Part shown: positions 25,485 to 32,961 of the stretch, in pieces | Numbering within the stretch: the stretch's first letter is position 1 | How the letters are laid out: each line of letters starts with the position of its first letter | Source: Ilumatobacteraceae bacterium | GTDB lineage: Bacteria; Actinomycetota; Acidimicrobiia; Acidimicrobiales; Ilumatobacteraceae | Assembly (NCBI GenBank): GCA_013213745.1 | Contig: JABSQH010000011.1 | Span: forward strand, 81,447-145,446 | Direction: 5' to 3' | DNA length: 64,000 nucleotides | Position numbers and translations under genes: made by a program | Notes under the pieces: model-generated | The model's input: the letters and a program-made list of their open reading frames with translations, nothing else | What the model was told of the DNA's origin: nothing | Database searches by the model: none

Positions 25485-25973
25485 TTACTTCTGGTCGGGG
25501 CGGCCGTGGCGGGCGAGGTTGGCGTTGCCCCAGCGGGCATCGTCGGTGACCTCGGTACCGAACCAATCCGGCGGCTCGAACGCCAGCGCTGTCGCCGCGT
25601 CGGGGAACTCGACCTCGACCATCGTCAGCCCTGCGAATCGGCCGGTGTAGACGTCGAGTTCGGCGAGGTGTCCGTCAGCGATACGGATCGTGTGCCGCTG
25701 CTTCTCGATCACGCGTTCCCCAGCGAGCGGCCACAACGCGGCGGCGCGCTCTTCGTCGATCTCGAACTCGACCTCGGTGCGGACCATGCCAGTCCCGCCC
25801 TTGACGGTCAGCACCGAGGTATCGCCGCGTTGTCGAATACGCAGCTCGACCGGTCCGTTGTCGTCGATTGCCACGTACCCCTGGCGCAACGGTGTGGTCG
25901 CTGCAGCGGTGGAGACGTACGGGCCGACGTCGCGGTCCGAGTCGACGACGAAGGCCCGCTCGACCTCGTTCAC
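25485..25973 (-). CDS. CYTH-domain protein with altered ExExK signature
   Basis: This 162-residue protein has the CYTH fold, a tunnel that binds triphosphates through paired charged residues. Recognisable elements are ELRIRQRGDTSVLTVKGG, RTEVEFEI and AELDVYTGRFAGLTMVEVEF. The N-terminal signature that should read ExExK is EVERA, so the metal/phosphate-contacting lysine is an alanine. It starts at GTG 25973, overlapping the CHAD gene stop by 4 bp (GTGA). CYTH and CHAD proteins are linked to polyphosphate and triphosphate metabolism. Whether this copy is catalytic is uncertain. Confidence 0.85.
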   Translation of the reverse strand: MNEVERAFVVDSDRDVGPYVSTAAATTPLRQGYVAIDDNGPVELRIRQRGDTSVLTVKGGTGMVRTEVEFEIDEERAAALWPLAGERVIEKQRHTIRIADGHLAELDVYTGRFAGLTMVEVEFPDAATALAFEPPDWFGTEVTDDARWGNANLARHGRPDQK

Positions 25974-26896
25974 CCGTGTTCGCCTTGCCAGAGATCCCAG
26001 TATCTCGCGATCCGCTCGCCGAACCGGCTCGGCGTCTCGACATACAGGCGCGACCCGTGCGCCAGCGCCTGTGCTTCGAGCAGGCGGCGGCGCTCGCCGA
26101 TTACGCAGCGTGCGTGGGTCACGAGTGCGGCCCCGCCGAACTCGGTGGTGTTGGCGGCGAGGACATCGTCGAGCACAGCCAGGTCGTGTGCGCTACCGAG
26201 ATCGTCGGCGAGGTCCGACAACGCAGCCGACAACGGGGTGAGCACGTTGGGTGCCGCCTGCTCGAGCAGGCGCACGTGGAACCAGAGGTACTTCGCGCGC
26301 TTGCGCCAGTCATGGAAACGTTCCGGGGTGCCGTCGAGGCGAGTGGTCCTCAGCGTGCGTCGTCCGCGGCGATAGTTGTCCGTCAGACCGGCGCCGATCG
26401 CGTCCCAGCCATCGGCGCTCAAGCGCCAGTCGCCGATACCGCCGTGGACCTTGTCGAGCAGTGCGCTGGCGCGCATGACGTGGTCGGGGAGGGCATCGAA
26501 CTCGATGCTCGCCGCCTCGGCGCGTCGTCGTAGCCCCGCATTGACCGGAGCGAACATCTCGAGGCTGTTGACAGGCGCATCGCCGGTTGCGAGACAGGTG
26601 GCGGTCGCGCTCTCGAACGCGTCGGCGAGCGCATGGGCATCACGAGCGCCCGACAGCTCCCGCGCGGCATCGCGTACGCGGGCATCGGCGCGCATGTAGC
26701 GACGGCCGAGCGAGGGTCCGACGAGACGGAGTAGTCCGCGCACCTTCTTGCAGCGTTTCCGGCAGTCGTGGATCGCCTCGTGGGCGGGACGATCGGTCGT
26801 GCCTCCGAGGTTGTCGAGGGCTCCCTCGATTTCCTCGGTGGCGATGCGACGAACGGCCATCGTCACCGTTTCGGCGACTTCGATTACGTAGCCCAT
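25970..26896 (-). CDS. CHAD-domain protein
   Basis: This 308-residue helical protein has a conserved histidine and basic residues of the CHAD domain: HEAIHDCRKRCKKVRGLLRL near the start and RFHDWRKRAKYLWFHVRLL in the second half. The two halves are internal repeats. CHAD proteins bind polyphosphate granules through these basic surfaces. It is cotranscribed and coupled with the CYTH gene, which in many organisms is fused to CHAD in one polypeptide. ATG 26896 is chosen because homology begins there; an in-frame start at 26968 would add 24 residues. Confidence 0.88.
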   Translation of the reverse strand: MGYVIEVAETVTMAVRRIATEEIEGALDNLGGTTDRPAHEAIHDCRKRCKKVRGLLRLVGPSLGRRYMRADARVRDAARELSGARDAHALADAFESATATCLATGDAPVNSLEMFAPVNAGLRRRAEAASIEFDALPDHVMRASALLDKVHGGIGDWRLSADGWDAIGAGLTDNYRRGRRTLRTTRLDGTPERFHDWRKRAKYLWFHVRLLEQAAPNVLTPLSAALSDLADDLGSAHDLAVLDDVLAANTTEFGGAALVTHARCVIGERRRLLEAQALAHGSRLYVETPSRFGERIARYWDLWQGEHG

Positions 26897-26982
26897 CTCG
26901 TTCAGTGTGCCGGCGATGATCGATGTCGCGATAGGGGCGACTGGCACGATTCGCGTGCGGTGTCCCACTACGGTCGGCAGCC

Positions 26983-27165
26983 ATGAGCCGTGGCCGTCAG
27001 CATCTGAGTTGCTTGCTGCGTGTCGGTGTTGTGGTGCTGGCGCTCACGGCCGCGGCGGCGTGCGACGGTGACGACGGTGGCGAGTCGCCCGACGACTTGT
27101 TGCGCATCGAAGGACCGGCTCAGGTCGATCCGTCGTTCGAGGGAGTCGAGGGTCGAGATCCCTGA
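26983..27165 (+). CDS. Very small lipoprotein
   Basis: This 60-residue protein has a basic start, a hydrophobic segment and a lipobox LTAAAAC (Cys at about 27), leaving a mature acidic peptide of about 34 residues (DGDDGGESPDD...). A TACGGT hexamer (26969-26974) stands 8 nt before the ATG, as in other leaderless genes of this window. It is divergent from the CHAD gene. The function is unknown, and expression is inferred from the signal sequence and promoter only. Confidence 0.6.
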   Translation: MSRGRQHLSCLLRVGVVVLALTAAAACDGDDGGESPDDLLRIEGPAQVDPSFEGVEGRDP

Positions 27166-27195
27166 CTGCGGGCGCGGGTAGGGTCGGACGCCTCG

Positions 27196-27798
27196 ATGGC
27201 GACGCTGCGTTTCAACTTCGGAACCATGGGATCTGGCAAGAGCACGCTTGCTCTGCAGATCCATCACAATCTCTCGAGTCGGCAGCTGTACGGGTTGCTG
27301 CTGACCACACTCGACCGCGAGGGCCGACAGGTCACCAGCCGGCTCGGCGTGGCTGCGCCAGCCGTCGAGGTGACGCCCGAACTCGATCTGTACCACCTCA
27401 CCGCGGAGCATTGGCCGATCCACTACCTGGTCTGCGACGAGGTGCAGTTCTATACACCTGAGCAGTGCGATCAGTTGGCACGCGTCGTCGACGGGCTCGA
27501 GGTCGACGTGTACGCCTTCGGGCTCCTCACCGATTTTCGCGGGAAGCTCTTCGACGGGACGCAGCGAATGTTGGAGTTGGCCGACGTGCACACGCCGCTC
27601 CAGGTCGAGGCACGATGCTGGTGTGGGGCCCTCGCTACCCACAACGCCCGCGTCGTGAACGGTGAGGTGGTGTACGAGGGCGAGACCGTTGTCGTCGGCG
27701 ACACCAACCCCAGTGGGACCCAGCCACTGTTCGGCGATGAAGTGCGGTACGAGCTGTTGTGTCGCAACCACTTTCTCGCCGGCGAACTCGGCGGATAG
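27196..27798 (+). CDS. tdk: Thymidine kinase (type II)
   Basis: This 200-residue kinase phosphorylates thymidine to dTMP in the salvage pathway. The P-loop FGTMGSGKSTLALQ lies at about 8-21. The DEVQF Walker-B-like motif (about 81-85) includes the catalytic acidic residue. The FGLLTDFRGKLFDGTQRMLELAD stretch is the usual lasso preface, and zinc cysteines follow in ARCWCGALATHNARV and ELLCRNH. The length is normal. It follows the small lipoprotein gene by 30 bp on the same strand. Confidence 0.95.
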   Translation: MATLRFNFGTMGSGKSTLALQIHHNLSSRQLYGLLLTTLDREGRQVTSRLGVAAPAVEVTPELDLYHLTAEHWPIHYLVCDEVQFYTPEQCDQLARVVDGLEVDVYAFGLLTDFRGKLFDGTQRMLELADVHTPLQVEARCWCGALATHNARVVNGEVVYEGETVVVGDTNPSGTQPLFGDEVRYELLCRNHFLAGELGG

Positions 27799-27819
27799 TG
27801 CCGATCGGGCGCCAGCAGA

Positions 27820-28296
27820 TCAGCGAAGACCACGGAGGGCGTCGACGGAGCGACACCCTTTGGCGATGGCGTAGGCCACGAGCATCCCGCCGATGCGCAA
27901 GAACACCGAACCAGCGTCCCCGCTTGCACTGTCGTCGAACAGCAACGTCACGATCGAGACGGCACCGATCACGATGAGGATCGTGGCGATACCGCCGGTG
28001 ACGCGCAGCAGTGGGGCGATCGCTGGTGGTGCGTCGGCGTCGGCGAGGTATGCCGCAGTGATCGCGATCAGGGCCGGCGGGACCAGCACGACGATGTTCG
28101 GCGGGAGCACGAGGAAGCTCAGCACCTCGATGCGTTGCTCCCAGACGCCAGCGAAGCGCGAGCCGTCGATCGAGCGGACCCGATCGACTTGGTACAGCAT
28201 CAACCCGAAGAACCCTCCGAGTGAGAGCCAGCCGATGATCGTGAGTTGGTTGAGGAGGTCGCGGCGCCGTTCGGCGGGGACCGGGGCGTCACTCAC
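27820..28296 (-). CDS. Membrane protein of unknown function
   Basis: This is a 158-residue protein with three to four hydrophobic segments: LTIIGWLSLGGFFGLMLY, then FLVLPPNIVVLVPPALIAITAAYLA, then GGIATILIVIGAVSIVTLLF, then a weaker C-terminal one. GTG 28296 is preferred because AGAGG lies about 9 nt upstream; GTG 28323 is in frame but has no such site. It is convergent with tdk (21 bp apart) and divergent from the PIG-L gene. The family was not recognised. Confidence 0.7.
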   Translation of the reverse strand: MSDAPVPAERRRDLLNQLTIIGWLSLGGFFGLMLYQVDRVRSIDGSRFAGVWEQRIEVLSFLVLPPNIVVLVPPALIAITAAYLADADAPPAIAPLLRVTGGIATILIVIGAVSIVTLLFDDSASGDAGSVFLRIGGMLVAYAIAKGCRSVDALRGLR

Positions 28297-28351
28297 TGCG
28301 CTGGCCTCTTGGCGCAGCTGCACGACGGAGCCGGGGACATCTCGCCGACAC

Positions 28352-28357
28352 TAGATT
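28352..28357 (+). promoter_or_regulatory. Candidate -10 element for leaderless PIG-L gene
   Basis: TAGATT is followed by 6 nt and GTG 28364. It is among the best matches to TANNNT-N6-start in the window. Confidence 0.55.
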
Positions 28358-28363
28358 GACCTC

Positions 28364-29080
28364 GTGCTCGCCTTCGAAGACATCGAACGTTGTCTCGTGG
28401 TCACCGCGCATCCCGACGACGTCGACTTCGGCGCCGCGGGGACGGTGGCGGCGCTGACGGATGCTGGGACCGTCGTCACGTATTGCCTGGTCACCGATGG
28501 TCAAGCCGGTGGGTTCGACCACTCGATCCCACGCGACGAGATGGCCTCGATCCGGCGTGAGGAACAGACCAAGGCGGCTGCGGAGGTCGGGGTGACCGAC
28601 CTCCGGTTCCTCGGGTACATGGATGGGAGCGTCGAGGTGTCGATGGAGCTGCGCCACGACATCAGTGCGGTCATCCGTGACGTCCGACCCGATGTGGTGA
28701 TCACGCAGTCACCGATCCGCAACTTGGCATCGACGTATGGGTCGCACCCCGATCACACCGCCACCGGTGAGGCCACGATGTGTGCGGTGTACCCAGATGC
28801 GCGCAATCCGTTCGCCTTTCCTGGGCAGCCGTGCGCCGAGCTCGACGACTGGAAGGTCAGCGAGGTGTGGCTCACGTTGGGGCCCGACTCCGACTCGGCG
28901 GTCGACATCACCGGCCAACTCGATCGCAAGATCCGAGCGCTGATGTGTCACGCCTCCCAGCATCCCGACCCGTCCGGGATGGAGGAGCGGGTGCGCGAGT
29001 GGTACCAGGGGATCGCGGAGCAGCACGGCCTTCCCGCCGGGCGCTCGGCCGAGGCGTTTCGCGTCCTCGACACCCGCTGA
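28364..29080 (+). CDS. PIG-L / LmbE family N-acetylglucosaminyl deacetylase
   Basis: This 238-residue zinc deacetylase has the metal-binding AHPDDVDFGAAG (about 15-26) with the general-base Asp, and a second site HPDHTATGEA (about 127-136) giving the third metal ligand. In actinobacteria this family includes MshB and Mca, which act on glucosaminyl-inositol compounds and mycothiol conjugates. The C-terminus ERVREWYQGIAEQHGLPAGRSAEAFRVLDTR is family-like. The exact substrate cannot be told from this window. Confidence 0.9.
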   Translation: MLAFEDIERCLVVTAHPDDVDFGAAGTVAALTDAGTVVTYCLVTDGQAGGFDHSIPRDEMASIRREEQTKAAAEVGVTDLRFLGYMDGSVEVSMELRHDISAVIRDVRPDVVITQSPIRNLASTYGSHPDHTATGEATMCAVYPDARNPFAFPGQPCAELDDWKVSEVWLTLGPDSDSAVDITGQLDRKIRALMCHASQHPDPSGMEERVREWYQGIAEQHGLPAGRSAEAFRVLDTR

Positions 29081-29103
29081 CGCGCCACATCCAGGGTGTG
29101 CAT

Positions 29104-29122
29104 CTGGGGGTGCTGACCCCAG
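29104..29122. terminator. Hairpin between convergent PIG-L and ROK genes
   Basis: CTGGGG (29104-29109) pairs with CCCCAG (29117-29122) over a 7-nt loop. The position between two convergent stops supports a shared terminator. There is no T-run. Confidence 0.4.
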
Positions 29123-29135
29123 GTGGCATCCGTTG

Positions 29136-30005
29136 CTAGAGCACGTCGGGGAAGGCGAGGCGGACGGCGCCGAGCATCGGGCCGGTGGCGCCGAGCATCT
29201 CGACGTTGCACGGAATCGGGAGTTCCGCCTCGAGTGGTGTCCCGAACAGGTCGTATGCGGCGGCCAGGCCGCCACCGATCACGATGGCGTCGAGCGCGAG
29301 CTCGGCGATGGCGGGCCGAAGGAATGCACCGACCGCCGCGCCATGCCGGCGGGCCACTTCGACGACGTCGCCGGGGAGCGGCCGCGGCGCAAGATGATCC
29401 GCAAGGAGTTGGCGCTCGATGCCGTAGCGGGCTGCGAGGCCCCGTGCCGAGAGCACGTCGTCGGCGCGTCCCTCCGGTGTCGCCCGGCGAGCCAGCTTCT
29501 CCACTTCGAGATCGTCGACCCACTGGATCACGGCGCCGCGATCGGTGAGGCAACAACCGACCCCGGTGCCGAGGGTGACGGTGAGTACGCGGTGGAAGCC
29601 GCGACCCGCGCCGAATACCGCCTCGCCGACGCCCGCCGCTTCGTTGTCGTGCACGAAGCGCAATGGCAACTCGGCGAGCACCGGGACCGACGATCGCAGC
29701 TCGGCACGAAGGTCGACGCCATAGATCGACTCGTACTTGAACAAACCGTGGATCAAGGCGGTGCCGGCCTCGACGTCGAACGGGCCGGGAAAGCCGATCG
29801 CTACGCCAGCGAGGTCGGAGCCGGCGACTTCGACGGCGGCACCGACCGCCGCCGACAGTTGGCCGAGAATCGTCTCGCGGTCGCCGTCGGCGTGCGCTGG
29901 GCGGGCGTCGCTCAGTACGACGTGGGCGTCGTTCGGCCCGTGCACCGCAACGGCTCCGGCCGCGATCGACGTTCCTCCGACGTCGAGGGTGGCGATAGTG
30001 GTCAT
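29136..30005 (-). CDS. ROK-family sugar kinase or glucokinase-like protein
   Basis: This 289-residue ASKHA-fold kinase has a phosphate-1 motif TLDVGGTSIAAGAV at the start, GVAIGFPGPFD, the catalytic-region FVHDNEAAGVGEAVFG (Asp/Glu for sugar binding), and phosphate-2 TVTLGTGVGCCLTDRG. The zinc cluster CxCGxxGCxE of classic ROK kinases is missing; only a CC pair is present, as in polyphosphate/ATP glucokinase-like members. It probably phosphorylates glucose or a related sugar in the cytoplasm. It could instead be a kinase of polyphosphate type, which would fit the CHAD/CYTH genes nearby, but that is speculation. Confidence 0.85.
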   Translation of the reverse strand: MTTIATLDVGGTSIAAGAVAVHGPNDAHVVLSDARPAHADGDRETILGQLSAAVGAAVEVAGSDLAGVAIGFPGPFDVEAGTALIHGLFKYESIYGVDLRAELRSSVPVLAELPLRFVHDNEAAGVGEAVFGAGRGFHRVLTVTLGTGVGCCLTDRGAVIQWVDDLEVEKLARRATPEGRADDVLSARGLAARYGIERQLLADHLAPRPLPGDVVEVARRHGAAVGAFLRPAIAELALDAIVIGGGLAAAYDLFGTPLEAELPIPCNVEMLGATGPMLGAVRLAFPDVL

Positions 30006-30066
30006 CGGCGATCGACCGTACTCGGCGTCGCCGCGATCGGGTTACAGCGCGGCAGCGACTGCTCGG

Positions 30067-30072
30067 TACCCT
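30067..30072 (+). promoter_or_regulatory. Candidate -10 element for leaderless thiolase gene
   Basis: TACCCT precedes ATG 30080 by 7 nt, with no ribosome site between. Confidence 0.45.
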
Positions 30073-30079
30073 CGCCGGT

Positions 30080-31282
30080 ATGACCGAAGCAGTGATCGTT
30101 GCGACCGCCCGCAGCCCGATCGGGCGCGCCAACAAGGGGTCCCTCGTCGACCTCCGCCCCGACGACATGTCCGCTCAGATCGTCAAGTCGTTGATGGACA
30201 AGGTGCCTGAAGTCAGTGCCGACGACGTCGAGGACCTGATCATGGGCTGTGGCCAGCCCGCGGGCGAGGCCGGCTTCAACATCGGACGCATGGCCGCCGG
30301 TTTGGCCGGTCTCGACGATGTTCCTGGCGTCACGGTCAACCGCTACTGCTCGTCGAGCCTGCAGACGATTCGCATGGCTGCGCACGCGATCAAAGCGGGA
30401 GAGGGTGACTGCTTCATCGCCGCTGGCGTCGAGACGGTCAGCCGGTACGCCTACGGGGCCAGTGACACCGCGCCCAATCCGATCTTCAAGGGTCCGGGCG
30501 AGCGCACCGCCCAGCGCGCCGCCGGCGGCCAGCCCGAGTGGACGGCTCCGGAGGGCCTCCCGGACTTCTACATCGCAATGGGCCAGACGGCCGAGAACGT
30601 GCGCGAGATCGAACATGTCAGCCGTGAGGAGATGGACGAGTTCGGTGCCCGCAGCCAGCAGCGCGCGGTCGCCGCGATCGAGCGCGGTCACTTCGAGAAT
30701 GAGATCACGCCGCTGACCCTGCCTGACGGCACGGTGGTGTCGACCGACGACGGCCCGCGCGCTGGCACCACAGCCGAGAAGCTCGCCGAACTGAAGCCGG
30801 TGTTCCGACCCGACGGCGAGATCACCGCCGGCAACGCCTGTCCGCTCAACGACGGTGCGGCCGCAGTGATGGTGATGAGCGACAGCAAAGCTGCCGAACT
30901 GGGGCTGACGCCGTTGGCGCGGATCATCGCCTCCGGTGTCACCGGCTTGAACCCCGAGATCATGGGTCTTGGCCCGATCGGCGCGAGCCAGCAGGCGATG
31001 GAGCGTGCTGGCATGAGCGCCGACGACATCGATCTGGTCGAGATCAACGAGGCCTTCGCTGCGCAGGTGATCCCCTCGTACAAGACGCTCGGGTTCGAGC
31101 TCGACAAGGTCAACGTGAACGGCGGGGCCATCGCCCTTGGCCATCCGTTCGGCATGACGGGCGCACGGATCATGACCAGCCTGATCAACAACCTGCAGTC
31201 CGAGGACAAGACGATCGGCCTCGAAACGATGTGCGTCGGCGGTGGTCAGGGCATGGCCATGATCATCGAGCGCCTGAGCTGA
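30080..31282 (+). CDS. Acetyl-CoA acetyltransferase (thiolase)
   Basis: This 400-residue thiolase condenses or cleaves 3-oxoacyl-CoA. The nucleophilic cysteine is in VNRYCSSSLQTIRMA (about 90). The GHPFGMTGAR motif with the catalytic His (about 354) and the second cysteine in TMCVGGGQGMAM (about 384) complete the active site, with NEAFAAQVIPS in between. The length is typical. It stands alone, without an adjacent hydratase/dehydrogenase gene, so the direction (beta-oxidation or synthesis) is not indicated. Confidence 0.94.
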   Translation: MTEAVIVATARSPIGRANKGSLVDLRPDDMSAQIVKSLMDKVPEVSADDVEDLIMGCGQPAGEAGFNIGRMAAGLAGLDDVPGVTVNRYCSSSLQTIRMAAHAIKAGEGDCFIAAGVETVSRYAYGASDTAPNPIFKGPGERTAQRAAGGQPEWTAPEGLPDFYIAMGQTAENVREIEHVSREEMDEFGARSQQRAVAAIERGHFENEITPLTLPDGTVVSTDDGPRAGTTAEKLAELKPVFRPDGEITAGNACPLNDGAAAVMVMSDSKAAELGLTPLARIIASGVTGLNPEIMGLGPIGASQQAMERAGMSADDIDLVEINEAFAAQVIPSYKTLGFELDKVNVNGGAIALGHPFGMTGARIMTSLINNLQSEDKTIGLETMCVGGGQGMAMIIERLS

Positions 31283-31300
31283 GTTGTTGGTCGCGGTGGC

Positions 31301-31653
31301 TCAGGCCACTGCGACCACGGCCTGGGTCGATGGGCGCCAGTCGAGTAGTTCGCCTTCGCCGCGCATCATCAGTGAAGCCGGTTGGACCCCGAGCCGCGTT
31401 GGCGTGGCGTGCAGGACGCCAAAGATCGCTGCGTCGGGATCGGTCCAGTCGGGGATGATCCGTGGTTGTCGGCCAAGCGACGCGCCTTGGGCGACTGCGG
31501 GTTGGTGGCGATCCAACCCTGCAGGGTGTCGCCGTCCCACTCCCAGATCGGGTGCAGGATGCGAGTGGATGGAGCGCCGTCGGACGAGGCGGTGGCGACG
31601 GTGTACTACACGATCGAGTGCGCCAACGGTCGTTGATTGTCGAGCGTGGGGTG
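31301..31653 (-). pseudogene. Decayed pyridoxamine 5'-phosphate oxidase-like flavin-fold gene
   Basis: Two frames on the minus strand carry the two ends of one protein. From 31653 to about 31470, directly after the stop of the upstream gene, the reading is PTLDNQRPLAHSIV, stop (TAG 31606-31608), YTVATASSDGAPSTRILHPI, W-rich strand, GWIATNPQSPKARRLADN. Then in another frame to 31303 comes PRIIPDWTDPDAAIFGVLHA, TPTRLGVQPASLMMRGEGEL, LDWRP. Both match the N- and C-terminal strands of small PPOX-family flavin proteins. The start codon is lost, a Trp codon appears mutated to TAG, and the middle (about 35-45 codons) is deleted with a frameshift. The split-barrel identification is by eye. Confidence 0.7.
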
Positions 31654-32118
31654 TTAGAGGACTTCCCAGCGATTGGGGCGATCGGCTCGTACCTCGATCG
31701 CCCCGACTTCCTGCGGGCAACGCACGGCGCGCAAGACGTACTGTTCGCCGCCGCTCGACAGCTCGGCGATCACGTAGCCCTCACTGGAGTCGCGCACACC
31801 GGTGCCGATCGAGTGCAGCGACGCGATCTGCAGCCCTGCGATCTCGGCTTCGGCGCGCCACAGGTTGACGAGCGCCTGACGCAAGGAGGGGTCGTCGAGC
31901 AGGTCGTCGCCCGCAAGGGTCAAGGTGACATTGCCGACGTGCACCGGCTCGAGCTTGTCGGCATCGATGACGTTGCCGCCGAGTTCGTCGTCGAGGAGGA
32001 CCTCGATCGGACCGGTGTCGTCACCGACATTGCCGATCCAGCCGTAGCGCACCAGCGGGAGGCCGTCGTCGCCGGTCGTGGCGTAACGGATGCGATCGCC
32101 GTGGCTGAACAGCGTCAT
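31654..32118 (-). CDS. Conserved hypothetical protein
   Basis: This 154-residue soluble protein begins MTLFSHGDRIRYATTGDDGL and contains a strand-rich N-terminal half (VRYGWIGNVGDDTGPIEVLLDDE) and a helix (DPSLRQALVNLWRAEAEIAG). The beginning looks like a small SH3-like barrel. ATG 32118 overlaps the stop of the upstream serine hydrolase by 4 bp (ATGA), so it is coupled to it. The family was not recognised. The flavin-fold pseudogene follows directly after its stop codon. Confidence 0.7.
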   Translation of the reverse strand: MTLFSHGDRIRYATTGDDGLPLVRYGWIGNVGDDTGPIEVLLDDELGGNVIDADKLEPVHVGNVTLTLAGDDLLDDPSLRQALVNLWRAEAEIAGLQIASLHSIGTGVRDSSEGYVIAELSSGGEQYVLRAVRCPQEVGAIEVRADRPNRWEVL

Positions 32119-32945
32119 GGCGCGCCGCCTCCATACGCGGCGAGCGCAGCGTCGGACAGCTCGGGCCAGCGCTGGAGTGCGGTCGATGCCCACTCGTCGA
32201 ACGGGCGGTCGGTGAGGGCGATCACCGATACGTCCGTAGCCGGGTCGCGCCACATCATCGTGCCGGCGCCACCGAAGTGGCCGTATGTCCCAGGGGCGTT
32301 GTTCGACCCGGTCCAGTGCGGCTGCTTGTCGCCGCGTATCTCGAATCCGAGCCCCCAGGGGCACCTCTCGAAGCGACCCACCCCCGGAACGATACCGCTC
32401 AACGCGGGGTACTGCGTCTGATGTGCCTCGGCGGCGGTCGCGGCGGCGATCAGCGTTGGCGTGCGTGTTTCGCCCATGAATGTGACCAGGTCGTCGACGC
32501 TGGTCCGCAAGCGGTGCGCCGGCGAGCCGAAGAGCTCGCTGTCGTGCATGCCGAGCGGCGTGAGCACGGCGGCATCGAGGTACTCGGCAAACGGCATCTC
32601 AGCGGCGGCCGAGATGGCGTCGGCGGCGAGTTCGATGCCGCCGTTGGAGTAGGTGCGGGTCCGCTCGACCGGAGCGATTGGCTCGTGTCCGTTGAACGGA
32701 TAGCCCCCGGCGTGGGCCATGAGATGGCGCAGGGTGCAGCCGGGCTGGCCGACAGGGGAGTCGAGGCCGATGATTCCCTCTTCGACCGCCACCAACATGG
32801 CCCACGCGCTCACGGGCTTGGCGAGCGACGCCACGCGGAACTGTTGGTTCGTTGGCCCGACCCGCTCGCGCACGACGGCACCCTGCATGATCGCCGCGGC
32901 GACGTTGTCGACGGGCCAGGCCGCCGTGAGGTCGAGGACGCCCAT
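32115..32945 (-). CDS. Serine hydrolase of the beta-lactamase / class C fold
   Basis: This 276-residue enzyme has the SxxK nucleophile motif in FRVASLAKPVSAWAML (SLAK, about residue 40) and the YxN motif in RTYSNGGIELAADAI. A C-terminal HFGGAGT loop takes the KTG position. The short length, without a signal peptide, suggests a cytoplasmic esterase or peptidase rather than a true beta-lactamase. ATG 32945 is used because the open frame beyond it is antisense to the DAHP synthase gene. It is coupled to the unknown gene downstream. Confidence 0.85.
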   Translation of the reverse strand: MGVLDLTAAWPVDNVAAAIMQGAVVRERVGPTNQQFRVASLAKPVSAWAMLVAVEEGIIGLDSPVGQPGCTLRHLMAHAGGYPFNGHEPIAPVERTRTYSNGGIELAADAISAAAEMPFAEYLDAAVLTPLGMHDSELFGSPAHRLRTSVDDLVTFMGETRTPTLIAAATAAEAHQTQYPALSGIVPGVGRFERCPWGLGFEIRGDKQPHWTGSNNAPGTYGHFGGAGTMMWRDPATDVSVIALTDRPFDEWASTALQRWPELSDAALAAYGGGAP

Positions 32946-32961
32946 CGCCGCCGGTGTGACG

